DNA from: Stachybotrys elegans
Taxonomy: Eukaryota > Ascomycota > Sordariomycetes > Hypocreales > Stachybotryaceae
NCBI GenBank assembly: GCA_020746835.1
Contig: JAGPNK010000030.1
Location: 1 to 64,000, forward strand
Reading direction: 5' to 3'
DNA length: 64,000 nucleotides
Part shown: positions 33,690-45,324 of the stretch, piece by piece
How positions within the stretch are numbered: position 1 is the stretch's first letter
Layout: every line of letters starts with the position of its first letter
Program-made: the position numbers and the translations under genes
The notes under the pieces: model-generated
Databases searched by the model: none
What the model saw: the letters and a program-made list of their open reading frames with translations, nothing else
Told to the model about the DNA's origin: nothing

Positions 33690-35054
33690 TTATATAAATC
33701 TAGGGGCCCCTTCTTCATACTTAAATGCAGGCTCTGTACCCGTTCTCCAATGATCGCAGTCACAGCTGAAAATATCAATCAACGCTTTTGAAACCAACTT
33801 TTCCCAGTGAAGATCCATGCCAATTTCGTCGGCCACAAGTTGAGACCAGACCATTAGCTTCCAGCAATAGCTCAAATATTTTTCAAGCTCTATGCGGTTC
33901 TCTGGATGAAGCGGATCGTGCTCGATACGCAATCGACGAGTTGAAGCGCCATACTGGGCTGTATCCATGATTTGATCTATAACCTCCCTCGGAAGTGACT
34001 TGGCCTGTAGCGCCCACCGAACCTCGTCAATGTCACTCGCTAGCGGGACATATCCAACCCTATTCTGAGAGGTCAGAAACCTCTGATAGGATGTTTTTCC
34101 AAGTGCGGGATTTTCGTGTTGCAAATGGTTCGTATTCTTTGTTCTTTTTGTTCGCAACTCCCAATTCTTTTCGAATTGCTCATTGGCTATGCCAAAGAAC
34201 CTCCTGTGAGGATATGTCGCCACCTCCGAGTTCCCACCTGATTGGGTGATAGTACGAATGGTGGCTTGGTATGATCTTGCATTGAGGTATCGCCCTTGTG
34301 CTCCGTCAACAGATTCTCCCATCGCGGGCAGATGTTGAATCATATTGAGCAACAAATATGCCTTCAGAGCGTGTCCGCTGATATGCTCCCAGCCAAGGTC
34401 AGGACCTTCACATTGGCATGCCTCGGCACCCCACCAGAGCTCAAGCTCATGGCGGAGAGGGTTCAGATATATCTCTGGATATGTCTTCAAGAGGAGAAGA
34501 ACGGGGTCTGAGTGTATTTTCAAGAGAGCATCCATCTCCCCATGCAACAGGAGAATCTTGAAAACTTCCAAATTGAAGAATGGCCACCTGTTATAATGAT
34601 GGAATTCGAAACAGTCGTTGTCCTGTTTCTCCCGGTAGAAAGCCGCCGCTTTTCTTTCCCTCTGCGGCAGCGCGCATTTGCATGATACTTCCGAGCCTTC
34701 GGTGTGTTTGTGGGGGCAAATGACTGTGGACTTGGGGTCATAGTCATGGTAGCAACTGGGGCTCGAGCGCCATTGATGCACAGTAGGCATAATCCTCTGA
34801 CAAACTTCGTCGCTCAAGACAATTTCGTCTGGGTCCGGCTTGTCGTAATTTTCTGGAAAGTTCATCCGCTCGCACGCTGCTCCGTCTTCGACAGCTTCGG
34901 CGAAGGCTTTGGCAAAGCTAGTAAGCTGTTCGCCTCGAGTCGGCTCACGACTCCAGTGGAAGTCCTCGGCATTTTGTTTGCAAGGGTTGGAGAAGCGCCA
35001 CTCAAAGGAGGAAACGAGAAGATCCCAAGGAACATTGTGTACCGAATGTTTCAT
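33690..35054 (-). CDS. Uncharacterised protein (454 aa)
   Basis: This is a single exon. The frame is open a little further, but 35054 is the first ATG. There is no signal peptide or membrane segment. The composition is Trp-, His- and Glu-rich. Cysteine/histidine spacing such as CPHKH...CKC (about residues 113-127) and CQC (about 213-215) could bind metal but does not match a zinc-finger class I know. The middle section (HHYNRWPFFNLEVFKILLLH) is followed by helical sequence. I do not recognise the family. The intact 454-codon frame among neighbouring pseudogenes argues that it is under selection. Its stop lies about 35 bp from the CFEM/SAT4 remnant. Confidence 0.7.
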   Translation of the reverse strand: MKHSVHNVPWDLLVSSFEWRFSNPCKQNAEDFHWSREPTRGEQLTSFAKAFAEAVEDGAACERMNFPENYDKPDPDEIVLSDEVCQRIMPTVHQWRSSPSCYHDYDPKSTVICPHKHTEGSEVSCKCALPQRERKAAAFYREKQDNDCFEFHHYNRWPFFNLEVFKILLLHGEMDALLKIHSDPVLLLLKTYPEIYLNPLRHELELWWGAEACQCEGPDLGWEHISGHALKAYLLLNMIQHLPAMGESVDGAQGRYLNARSYQATIRTITQSGGNSEVATYPHRRFFGIANEQFEKNWELRTKRTKNTNHLQHENPALGKTSYQRFLTSQNRVGYVPLASDIDEVRWALQAKSLPREVIDQIMDTAQYGASTRRLRIEHDPLHPENRIELEKYLSYCWKLMVWSQLVADEIGMDLHWEKLVSKALIDIFSCDCDHWRTGTEPAFKYEEGAPRFI

Positions 35055-35836
35055 TGTGAGATCGTACAAAGGATTATGAATGGATTTCCCTATAGGTTTC
35101 TGGCGAGATGCCTTGCATTTAAGACTTGAAACCTAAGATTATTGCTTGATCACAATGCAGAATCCTTCGTGGCGCAGTCTTCCACATTCACCTGCCTTCC
35201 CAAATACGAAGCAGGGTCCTAAATACGAAGGAGGCACAGCCTTTTAGAGAGGCTGTGCTTCAAGTGGGGATATAGTCGGAATGTCCAACGGCCTCAACCA
35301 GCTGCACAAACCGCAAAATGTTGGGCGCTGCGCATCGCATCTGATGTAACAGTAACTGAATCAAGGTCACTAAAGACAACGGCTTTCCCGGGCCCTCGGG
35401 GTCACATCGTCACGGAAGCTTCTAACCGGTTGGTTAGAAAAGCCTTGACATTGCCATGACCATGGCTACAAGCCTCAAGCTTTTCTTATTTTACACGAAA
35501 GCCTGCTACCAATTGTTAGTTTGGTTTGATATCGTCATTATTATCAGAGGGAGCATGCTCGAAGCCATTGACCTCTATGCGATTGATGCACTGGATTGGA
35601 AAATTACTCTATGCTCTTTAGCAGGTGACTTGAGCAAAATTTTCCTCTTTAGATAGAGGCTATTGAATATTCCCCATCTTCACTGTAGTGAAAAATCCCG
35701 GTGAAGCTTAGTGTCATTCATTATGTATAAGGGGAATACCTACACAGGATTCGTGGAATAGGCCAGAGGTCTATCTCCTGATTTCCATCCCTATCTCTGA
35801 AAAGAATAGAGTTATAGGGTATTCACTTGGGGGTAA
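35055..35836. other. Intergenic, 0.8 kb
   Basis: It contains a short doublet of AAATACGAAG(C/G)(A/G) at about 35202-35230. No gene was seen. Confidence 0.45.
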
Positions 35837-36223
35837 CCTTACTCCGATGTCTGGCACTATATTGAGCTGGCGACAACAGTCCATAACGCTGGTCTTGTCA
35901 ACGAGCCTCTCCAGGGAAAATTCTATACACTTCTACCTAGTTTAGACGTCGTTTATTTGGATTGCTTCCTGGAGTATTCACCTCTGGTTGTTGCAACTGT
36001 TGAAAAGATTATGATAGACCCAGACTTGTCAGTTGGGATTAAAGACTAGGATGGATTGCTTGATACGGGCGAGAGCTTGCTCTGGGTTGGATACCTTACC
36101 CCCTCTCTCGGGTATGGTGACGAGGTAGTCAATACACCTCAGTACTTGGCGTTAGAAGACGTGACACCAATGCACGACCTCAGGGAGTAGCAGCCAGAAC
36201 GCAGCATTATACGATGCACTTAG
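35837..36223 (+). pseudogene. Coding-like fragment interrupted by two in-frame TAG codons
   Basis: One frame reads as ordinary protein for about 128 codons except for TAG at 36047-36049 and 36188-36190, before a final TAG at 36221. Flanking text includes SDVWHYIELATTVHNAGLVN, VGIKD-stop-DGLLDTGESLLW and LREstopQPERSIIRC. Both internal stops would read Trp if TAG were TGG, the change expected from G-to-A mutation. No start, splice sites or family were identified. It is probably a piece of a decayed gene. Confidence 0.45.
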
Positions 36224-37953
36224 TATACCACAGCCCTTGACCTACAGGCTTATGGTGTTGTATTTTACACTGAGCTAACAACCCTCAACATTGCATTCTT
36301 ATGAGAGAAAAAGAGTGCGTGATGAAAATATACAATAACCAACTTACTATCATTCCGACATGCTTGGCCGCCTGGCATTACAAATCGCTTTCTTGGCTGA
36401 ACTACAAAATGACCCGACCCTTTGGCGATATTCCATAATTTTGATAACACTTGACACTTGAGACTGCTCCGCCTCCTTTTCTGGTCACCAAGTTGCATGT
36501 CCTGCATCCATTACCTCAAGTAGAGCGGCAATATCTCAGGCCGACTTGCCCCTGGGGCCAGTAGTATCTTGTGAACTGGAAATGGGAATGGCATCTGTTC
36601 TGCCTGTGATGCCTGCGGATGGACGAAGGCCAAACATCGCTGCTCGGTTTGGGTCAGAGAGCGTTGGATGTTCAGCGACGGCAGCATAATGTATCTTAAA
36701 GTTATGCAGACAGCATTTGGCCGATGGGGCATGCTCGAAGGTGGAGAGGAAGTACTTCCGCCTGCTATTGCAAATTCTCTTTATTTATGAAAGAGGCTGA
36801 TAGGTTAAAGACATAGGTATTCAAGCGTGCTCTGTATGCATGCACACAAGGAGCATCTTCACTTCGCACCCTCTCCGTATCTGGCTGACATTGGCGACGC
36901 AGCCTCAACCTGATGGGAGAATGAGAGATCGGACTTGCCACAGTCTCTGAGTAGTCAGTCGGAAGTTGCACTAGCCGCGGTCAGTGTGTCCTTCGTAACC
37001 AATACCGAGGATTGAGTGTTGTCCATGCTCTAGCAACTCTATATTTGACGAGTTTTCGATTCTATATTACAGTTCCGACACGTCCGGGTTTAACTATTTA
37101 ACCACCTAAGACATACATGGACAGTGGTGGTGGAGAAGGCTCAATAAAAATTGGGATAAGCTACCTGACCTCGTTCCGAGGGAGCAAGGGTTTCTCATGC
37201 AGCTAAGAAAGACGTGACTTGAGTGACTGGAGACCGGTTCCATAACCATTGGGGTCGGAATGCCACTGTTGACTCAACCATAATGAGATTAAATACAACA
37301 TATCAAAGGCGTTAGTTTACACTAGGTCAGTAAACTCAGGGGCTAGAAAAGAAGACAAGGAAGATGGAGAGAAGATAAGGTTAACTAGCTAATGGGAATC
37401 TTGGCAGTTGCTATGCAACACTGGCCAAGGGCAGACATGCAGTCAAAGAACCGTTAGCAGTTGTCTTGGTCAACTAGTTCCTCTTAAGCCGGCATAGCTC
37501 GATCGTCTGACTACTGCTTTTGCCTGTCTTTAGAACCAATGCGCGGTTTAACCACTGGCCTCTTGTGTCCTGACAAGGTAGAGCTGGGAACGAGAGCGAG
37601 GCGCCAAGGTCGGCCCGCCCGCCTATATAACCCACTGACCGCAGGGATTCCTTATTTTTAGGTTTGAAAGTGGATAAATATTACCTCTGGGCCACAATAC
37701 ACCCAGGAAATGAGGCGCAGGGAATTAAAATCACCTTATCTGGTTTCAGGTTCCCATCTTGGTTATAAAGCCGTCGTCAGGATGATGATGGCCTCGTTAT
37801 TTTACTCTACTGCATACCAATCCATTAGGTGCCAGGGCACTAGGCACTAGTCCTAGTGTATTGGCTCTCAACTGCTTTCGCCTCGGACTGCATACTTCTT
37901 TTCATCATCAAAGCCATCATCTAAAAGAAACATCTCTTCTACGTTGTGGATGT

Positions 37954-38119
37954 GGGATTTCCCATTCGTGTGCCCCAATGGGATACAGACCAGTGACTTC
38001 GAGGAGGCCCCCTCTGACGATAAAGACAATATTAGATCAATAGATAATAATTGATTAGAAAATTCGATTAAGAAAAGCTTGTGGCTGCGGTGGATGTCAA
38101 AGTTTTCCAGCCACTGCAA
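37954..38119. repeat. Dispersed 166-bp repeat, copy B
   Basis: It is the gap-free counterpart of 22108-22273. Differences include G/A at several sites and C/T at CCAC(C/T)GCAA. The flanks are unrelated to those of copy A, so the repeat boundaries are real. Confidence 0.8.
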
Positions 38120-38621
38120 TTGCCTAGAAGATGCCGCCGTGGCGTCGGGCGCAACATACGGGAAGGCTTCTGCGATGTGGCTTCGGTGAGTGATGCAGTC
38201 GGGCGATGAGGCTTTGGCGAGTGACGCAGTCAGGTGAGACGGCTTGTTCCGGGGGGCTTGATCGAGGCGATGATGCGATATCAAGGTTTTCGATGACTGC
38301 AAAATGGCTTCCGGTGACTGGATCTGCCGCTGGCTTGATGGCTTTGGCGGGTGACTGGATTAAAGTTGCTGCTGCCTTCGCGAGAAAAATTTGTCGAGAG
38401 TCGTCGGGTTTCCTGCCAATCTGTTGGGGCTTCGATGTCTATAAGATACGCTCTCTGCTTCCCTCCAGGACAGAACGATCTCATCATCAACCACAACCTC
38501 TACTGTATTACCTTTCTCACATCTCGATCTTGAAGGTAAGGATCAGCCAATAGGACTATCAGACCAAATGGACTAACCAAGCCAACAAGACCTGCCACTT
38601 CTACCAAGACCAAACCAGCCG

Positions 38622-38625
<4 letters not shown>

Positions 38626-38662
<37 letters not shown>
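38626..38662. repeat. (AC)n microsatellite
   Basis: About 18 uninterrupted AC dinucleotides within a CCAACCACAC-rich leader. Confidence 0.95.
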
Positions 38663-38664
<2 letters not shown>

Positions 38665-39030
38665 CCACACATCAAAATGGCCCGCTTGGCCTCCAAGGTA
38701 CAAAGACCCCAGTCCAGACCTTGCGACATATTGCTAACTTCTGCTAGCCCAAGCTATCGAAGATAACAGATAGCCTGCAAGACTAAAAACAGCAGGCCAA
38801 GGAATGGATTAAGGCTTGCCTAGAGCTAAAGAATAAAATAATCCAAGAAAAAATGCGCGATTAAGTTTAAGAACTTGATAAGATTATAGAAATCTGTTGG
38901 AAAGGAGGAAAAGTTGATAATAAGGCACAAAGACGGCTCTCTCGTGCCAAGAAATAGCTTGGCTCTCTCTGTTGTGGATATTGCCTCGACACCTCCTTTA
39001 ATCAGGGTAAGACCTGAAAGAGAAGCCAAA

Positions 39031-40888
39031 ATGGCCATAAAAGGTCCAGGTATGTGTTGCGAGCCTTTGATGAACTCGAGCATTGCCAGGCTAATAGATA
39101 CGTATAGCCCGTCCAGGCGAGGTCTTAATTCATCTCCTTCACCTCCAACCCGGACAGACAAGCGACCCCATTGTCTGCGAGACCCAGCAGGTCCCCCTGA
39201 GCAGCGATGTGCCCTACGAAACGTTGTCTTATTGCTGGGGTAACCTACCTCTAGAGATGTCCATCCTACAAGATGGGTCGCCCAAAGCGATCACCTTAAG
39301 TTTGTCGATGGCACTACGTCAGATCAGAAATCCAAACAAGGCGCGAACACTCTGGGTTGACCAGCTTTGCATCGACCAGAGCAATGAAACAGAAAAGTCA
39401 CGTCAAGTCAGTGTTATGCAAGATATCTACAGGAAATCTGCAAATGGCATTAGCTGGCTGGGAGAACTGCCAACTGAGCTTGACAAGCCAGGGTTTACCA
39501 CCGAAGATGTCAACACTTGTTTCGACTTGCTGGCTCTTTTTGATCCCGAGAGATCTGAAGTCGAGGGCCCGCAAAGCAGCAGCGACATAACCGACAAGTC
39601 CTTCGACCAGGAAACTCGTGAGAGGCTTGGACAGGTAATTCTGGCAATGATGGGCTCGCCACGGGCAAAGTGGCAAGGTGTACGATGGTGGCAGCGTATC
39701 TGGACAGTCCAGGAAGCCAAACTCCCACGAGCCTCAATCATCCAGTGGGGCCAGTTCGTGATATCTTTCGACATCATCAAGCGCATCGCCCTAAAGATGA
39801 CTCAGAGCTGGGACTTTTGTCAGCGTTTCAACCATGTTTTTGACCTTGGGTGGCTGCTCAACCACTTTTGCACTCCCCTCGCGAACCTTCAAATTCATGA
39901 TACGACAGGAGTTTTGGGATCACTCTACCGTTGGCGCTACCGGGAGACTTCAGAACCACGGGACAAGGTGTTTGCTTTGATGGGACTCTTTCCCGGCATA
40001 CCGTTCCCGAGTGTGCCTTTCTGCGACTACAGCCTGTCAGTTGTGGACATTTACAAGCTTGTTACATTGGATCTCATCAGACAAAATCGTGGTCTGCTTC
40101 CTCTCGTTGGACGTCGTGGAGAGCCTCGCGCGACTCCCAACCTACCAAGTTGGGTTCTTGATTGGATGCCGCCAAAGAATCCGGCCAAGAGAAGTCACGA
40201 TTATTTTGGCAATTGCCGTCGATGGGAGTTCTTCGACTGTTCGGGTGGCACCTATGTGGATCCAGTCATATCTGACTCCAACGGCCTCGTTCTTCAGGGC
40301 TGCAAAGTCGACGAAATCGCTCTTGTGGGCCCTGTTCGTTTCGTTGACCATCGAACACTGACCGAAGACGAGTATGACAACAAGGCACGCGAAATAGCAG
40401 GCGACTTTCGGACTGTGTTTGAAGCCTGGTTACGCACCCAAGAACCTGGCATTTCTTATGTTCGGAGTAACTCGGTCACGCCGTTGGAGGCTTTTCGCCG
40501 TACCCTCATCGGGGACCTCGTCTTAGACGGCTATGAATCCGACCATCGAGCATCTTTTGATGAAGCGGTATCTGTAGATGCTCAAATTGACGGGGAAAAC
40601 TTGGTTGTGCACAATTCACTCCGCGACATGGTTTGTTCTCAGTCATTCTTCATTACTAGGCATGGTTACACCGGCATCGGCCCACCTGATGCACGTATCG
40701 GCGACGAGGTCTGGGTTCTTCTCTGCGGCAATTTTCCTCATGTTCTCCGTCCGCTCATGACAGTTGGAGCCACTCATAGTGATGAGGAAGGATATGAGCA
40801 TGTTGGAGATGCATATGTTCACGGGATAATGGATGGGGAGGTTATCAGAGATGATACATTTTACATAAACAAGGTGATAATTTATTAG
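39031..40888 (+). CDS. HET-domain protein (599 aa)
   Basis: A 19-bp first exon (39031-39049, MAIKGP) is joined to 39108-40888 through a 58-bp intron (GTATGT donor). This restores the usual HET N-terminus RPGEVLIHLLHLQPGQ, which lies upstream of the first long-ORF ATG. HET blocks are clear: PYETLSYCWG, LWVDQLCIDQSNETEKSRQV and MQDIYRKS, within residues 45-150. The long C-terminal part includes GDEVWVLLCGNFPHVLRP, the typical end of ascomycete HET proteins. HET proteins trigger cell death on non-self fusion in some species; this one has no known partner. Its stop lies 9 bp from the end of the dynamin-like gene on the other strand. Confidence 0.9.
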
Positions 40889-40897
40889 TGTAGGTCG

Positions 40898-43878
40898 CTA
40901 TTTCCTACGCTCCAGGAATCCATGCAGACGACGGGGGATCCACTCCTCCAAATCACCTGAGTATGCACACTTACCATTTGATTGATAATGCGCCAGCCTG
41001 AATTCTTCTGGTGACATAAGATCATATAGCAAATCGACACACATATGATTCATCCTGAAAATTTCGCCTGATTGAGCTATGAGATTATCCCTCAACGGCG
41101 TTTTCAATACAGCTTTCATTGCTTAGCATTAGCTTCCCAAATTCACCTGGGTGGACTTAGCATACTAGTACTGCCGCTGAGCAGCGATAAATTTTGAGAA
41201 CCTGGTGTAGCTGCTGTCGGTGAGGGTACAATGTTGAATGGCGTAGCGGTGTATTGAGGCTTCAGGGGAGTAGAAAATGTGGACGTTCCGTCTGAGTTGC
41301 TCCTGCTGATGATACTTGAACTAGTGGCAGAAGAGTTGCTGGCTTCTCCACTTGTGGATGAGTTGGGGTTGCTAGATAACCCTCCACTGGGGAAAAGAGG
41401 TTTTTGTTCAAAGCTGCTGGAAGAGCTTGTGTCTGTGCTTGTGCTTGTGGATGGGTTGCGATTGCCAAACAACCCTCCCGAGACACTCCCATGGCTCGGA
41501 TTTGTGCCGGTGAAGGGAGGTTTGTGGTTAAAGCCGCCGAAAATGTTTGAGCTTTTGACCAAGTTGGCGTTGTCGAATACGCTCCCTGCGTTTTTAACAT
41601 TCTCAGTCCCTGTGACAGCCGGGTAAGAAGTCGGGTTCCCTATAGTCGAAGATGGCGTGGACGATCCCTGTTGAGGCTTATTTGCTGACTCGGTTGCACG
41701 CAGTGCTGTGTGGAGTACACCGTTAGCATGAGATAGTCAAGGTGGTAGCATGATAGCGCAAGACTCACTTGTCCTTGGTCTATGTCTTTCCCTGCTGACC
41801 AACTTGAAACCTTCTGTCAATGTCTGCACCTCCTTTTGCATCTGCACCCGCTTAGACCGAACTTCAGGGGACTCTGATGCCAACTCTATGAGCCTTTCCT
41901 CATTCATCGAGTTTACGAGCGTAGGCGTGAATATGCTGGCAACATCGCAGACCAGGCAACTTTCGATAGCAAGATTGATGACATTCTCGATAAAGGTTCC
42001 CAGTGATGTCTCATAGTACGCCTCCATCATATCAACGACCTGTTCAGTACCGAATTCGTCGGTGAAGTCATCGGCGCTCTCAACGGCCTGGCTTATCATC
42101 TTGCGCGTGATCTTAGTGTCCTCAGTTTCCTCGTCACGCAATACGACCTTGGCGATCTTGCCTGCGAGGCGTCCGATCATTCTTTTCGATAGCTTGAATC
42201 GGAACTCATTGCCGGGGGGCAGTCCATAGCCTTGGGCGTAAGGTCGAATTAGTTCTTCGAGCTTCAGGCCGAGCAACGCTTCTTTTTCCTCGAAGAATGG
42301 GTCAGCATATGTGCGCACGATAGCTTCTGTTGTCAGGTCGTTCGCCGATGTCAGGTAAAAGAACAGATCGTCAACAAAAGCTCTAACTGCTGTCATGACC
42401 TGGTCAATGTGAAATCGGGCAATGTCGCGCCAGGGCTTAGACTGTTTCTGGAATAGCTGAATAACGAGGTCTTTGTTCGGAGTTCCGGGAAATTCTTTTC
42501 CTTGATTGATAGAAGCCATTTGCGTGAGTTGTGTATTGAGGGCTTTGCTCGTGATTTGTTCTGGGTCTTTAAATTCGTAGGGGTATTTCTCCATGAACAA
42601 ATGCAGGTGCGTCGAGATCTCTGTCTCTGAGGTCTCTGGGTTATCGCTTTCCAGAATCCTCTGCGACATGCCCTTTGTCAACATGGTATGCACGAAGGCA
42701 TTGTTGAAGTTGCGAAGCAACGCCCGTAGCTTTTGATCCTCATCTTCCAGATCGCCAAAAAACGGGTCATTGTACCTCCCATCTACACCAGCCTGGGCCA
42801 GCCGCTGATACTTCTCCGCAAGCTCGACGAGGTAGGCCCTCATCTCTTCAGGCGTGGATCGCGACCTTCCAAGGAAGTCCAATTCAGCCTGTCTCTCAAC
42901 GAGGCTTGATATGATGTCCTCAATGACACCTGGGATACATTTCTGGATATGCTCAAAAAGTACCTCACTGAGTTTCTTTCGGAGGCATCTTATCCCGCGA
43001 TTGTTCTCGTAGATTGATCCCCAGGCTCCTTGAGAAAAGAAGCGGTCTTCTGCCGTATCGCGGTCGGACAGCTGGTCCTCCTCCTCAGCCCGGTTCCTCA
43101 GCACATGCCAGCCCAAAGCAAGTTTATGCATGGGCTCCTGATTCTTGGCAAGTTGCATAAATGTAGCCTCATTGGTTGACCTGGGGGTGACGAGGTCTGG
43201 TTTGGTGATGACTCCGAGTGTGCGTTGTCTTTTGGGATCATGCAGCTTGGTCGCCTGCAAGACAATCTGATTTGCCAACCCTTGGTTGGCCGACACGACA
43301 GCCAGCATAATGGTGTTCTCGCGCTTCATGTATTCCTCGGCTATGCGGTCGACTGTTTGCTTCCCCTGTTGCGACTGATCTGCCGTCTCACTATGGAAAA
43401 AGCCAGGCAAGTCAACCAATGTAAGAGGGCACATATCGGGGCCTTCTATTCTAAGACGGAGTACGTCTCGGGAAAAGCCACGATCAGATCCCGCCCCAAT
43501 GCCCATGAGACCCTTCGCCTTTTCGATAATGTCAGGAAGATCATCTTGGCTGAATCCTGTCCTTTGGAAGATGTGCGGGGGGCGTCCTTTGTCGTCAAAA
43601 CGTATCTCGATTTCGGCCCGTGCCTCGGGTGCTCTTCGGAGGATGAGTTCGGTCGTGAAGCGCGTACAGATACCCCCTCTAACCGGGAAGCGGATGTGTG
43701 AAATGGCCTCGAGTACCGAGGATTTTCCGGACGACTGATCGCCGACCACAATAATCTGTGGTAGGTTGACAATGTTGCCAATGCCCAAGGATCTGAGGCT
43801 ATCGATGGTATCAAGGACAGTCCTTGCCTTGGAGCTCTTCAGCTGTCCCAAGGTATCAGTGTCCACTGCTATGTCCAT
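40898..43878 (-). CDS. Dynamin-like large GTPase with Ser/Gly-rich tail (954 aa)
   Basis: The start at 43878 (MDIAVDTD) is chosen; upstream codons lack domain sequence. Exon 1 (43878-41769) holds the GTPase motifs: GDQSSGKSSV (P-loop), DLPGFFH, TKPDL, followed by the stalk to about residue 700. Exon 2 (41705-41166) encodes a low-complexity Ser/Thr/Asn tail with FGG and FNHKPPF repeats. A third exon (41112-40898) is proposed because it ends with SPEEFRLAHYQSNGK, the C-terminal motif of fungal dynamin/Mx-like proteins; with a GTATGC donor the sum is 955 codons. Without it the ORF stops at 41143 (890 residues). It should assemble on membranes and remodel them using GTP. It sits between a HET gene and a lactamase-fold gene. 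Confidence 0.85.
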
Positions 43879-44192
43879 TTTGTCGGCGGAAAGGAGAAAC
43901 TGGGTAGGAAAGGGGGAAGAGGAGAGCAGACTCCGGCTGTGAAAGCATTTTAAAACAAATGTTATGCAGTTGGTTGACACATTTCTCAATTTGTACGGAC
44001 CCATCAGCTGAATACAGGGTCCAGCTAAGATTGCAACGTCATTGGCTATGGAACCGCTGGGTTATTATTAGAGCCCATTGAGGCGCAGTACCGGGAAACT
44101 CCGCATTCCGAGTCACAATCTGGGGTTGGCCTTGCGATACCGCGGTGAGTCTAGGGTGGGGAGCAGAGCAAAATGGAGGAATTATATAGCTT

Positions 44193-44987
44193 TTACAGGA
44201 TTCTTCTCGGCTGACCAGGCTCCAGCCAGTAGACATTCTCAGCTATTCCCTCCTCAGCAAAAATTTGACTTGTTTCCGGTCGCTTTTCGTGAAAATGCTC
44301 CCACCACTCGTAGTGCATGGGGATGATTGCACCAATTTGAAGCCCACGATACAGCTGGACCGCCTGCCTCCCATCCAGAGTGATCTGGAGTCCTCCAACA
44401 TTACCCGATCCAAGGTTCATCAGGGACACAACCACATGAAACTTCTCTGCAATCTTCTTGTGTTCTTCCATGTATATGGTGTCGCCCGTAAACCAGACAG
44501 CATTTTGCTTGCCATTTGTTTGTCCAAACTCGGAGCATGAGATTACGAAGCCAATGCACTCGCCCCCAGGAACATGCTGACAGGGGCTTGCCGTAATATC
44601 AAAACGGCGTTGGCCGATATCGAGAGAGTAAGTCTCCCATGGACTGAGACCAACCACGCCAGGACGTGAGAGTTTATTCGCGCCATCATTAGTCGTCAAA
44701 ACCCTGCGGCCGTCCAGAAGCCTGCGGCCAAGCTCATCGAGGTTATCCGGATGGTCTTCGTGGCTCAGGAGCACAGCATCAATGGGTGGCAAATCTTTGA
44801 GGCTTAATGCAGGATCGTGATCGACTTTGAGGATAACCGCGGGTCTCTCCCATTGAGTGCCTGCAGGAGAAAAGACCGGGTCGGTGAGGAATTTGATGCC
44901 GTCGATGTCGATGATAGAAGTGGCAGTGCCAATATGGGTTATAGTGATCGACGCGTTAAAGCCAGATGGACGCGGAATAAGGGACAT
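44193..44987 (-). CDS. UlaG-like metallo-beta-lactamase-fold hydrolase (264 aa)
   Basis: This is a single exon with its start at MSLIPRPSG in a good context (ACAATG); codons further upstream begin with TTG and are not used. Motifs: ITITHIGTATSIID near residue 15, AVLLSHEDHPDNLDE (a His-x-Asp-His zinc site) near 90, CQHVPGGECIGFVI near 150, AVWFTGDTIYM near 180 and IPMHYEWWEHF near 235. These supply five to six zinc ligands of the UlaG/RNase-Z-like branch. There is no signal peptide, so it is probably cytosolic. Substrate unknown. It lies between the dynamin-like and second HET genes. Confidence 0.85.
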   Translation of the reverse strand: MSLIPRPSGFNASITITHIGTATSIIDIDGIKFLTDPVFSPAGTQWERPAVILKVDHDPALSLKDLPPIDAVLLSHEDHPDNLDELGRRLLDGRRVLTTNDGANKLSRPGVVGLSPWETYSLDIGQRRFDITASPCQHVPGGECIGFVISCSEFGQTNGKQNAVWFTGDTIYMEEHKKIAEKFHVVVSLMNLGSGNVGGLQITLDGRQAVQLYRGLQIGAIIPMHYEWWEHFHEKRPETSQIFAEEGIAENVYWLEPGQPRRIL

Positions 44988-45324
44988 TGTGAAGGTTGCT
45001 TGGAAGCATGAGTGCGAATGCTTCAAATCAAGAGACAAGAACCATAGACTACTTATGGTGGTGAGAAAGTCAACGAACTCTTACATATCAACTCTTGTGG
45101 AATTAATAATCATGCCATAGATTCCCGTCATTGTGCAGAAGACTAGTTCATACTAGGCTACAATCCCAAGACAGGCCAGCCAATTTATGGATCATCTTAC
45201 GATGCTGACAAACTGCTGGGTGTGACCTGTTCGAATCGACGTGAATGCGTATTGCATCAATGATTGGCATGCAATGCGTGAGCTGTGGCCGCTGTGTTGA
45301 GAACGATAGGCAAGCCGCTGGGGT

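Larger units (their letters stand above)
36224..39030. other. Gene-poor, repeat-bearing region, 2.8 kb
   Basis: Two minus-strand ORFs (36265-36507, 36511-36732) lack motifs. A TATATAA with a GC-rich upstream (about 37622-37628) looks promoter-like but has no gene behind it. The second copy of the 166-bp repeat (37954-38119), imperfect GGCTT(C/T)GG(C/T)GAGTGA repeats (38179-38360) and an AC microsatellite (38626-38662) follow. A short spliced-looking ORF starting MARLASK (38677 onward) breaks at a stop and is not called. Confidence 0.55.

Noticed and set aside
37868..38302. 144-codon minus ORF over repeat copy B
   Set aside because: The equivalent frame in copy A is shorter and differs at many codons, as expected of non-coding repeat DNA.
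38626..38662. AC repeat as Z-DNA or regulatory element
   Set aside because: It is a plain microsatellite with no gene within 350 bp that would benefit; not supported beyond a repeat call.
38677..38867. Spliced transposase-like gene starting MARLASK
   Set aside because: The frame hits a stop soon after the proposed intron and the remaining sequence (QQAKEWIKACLELKNK) does not match a transposase I can name.
43879..44004. Longer N-terminus for the dynamin-like GTPase
   Set aside because: Upstream codons (KCFHSRSLLSSS) have no family similarity, while MDIAVDTD leads directly into the GTPase domain.
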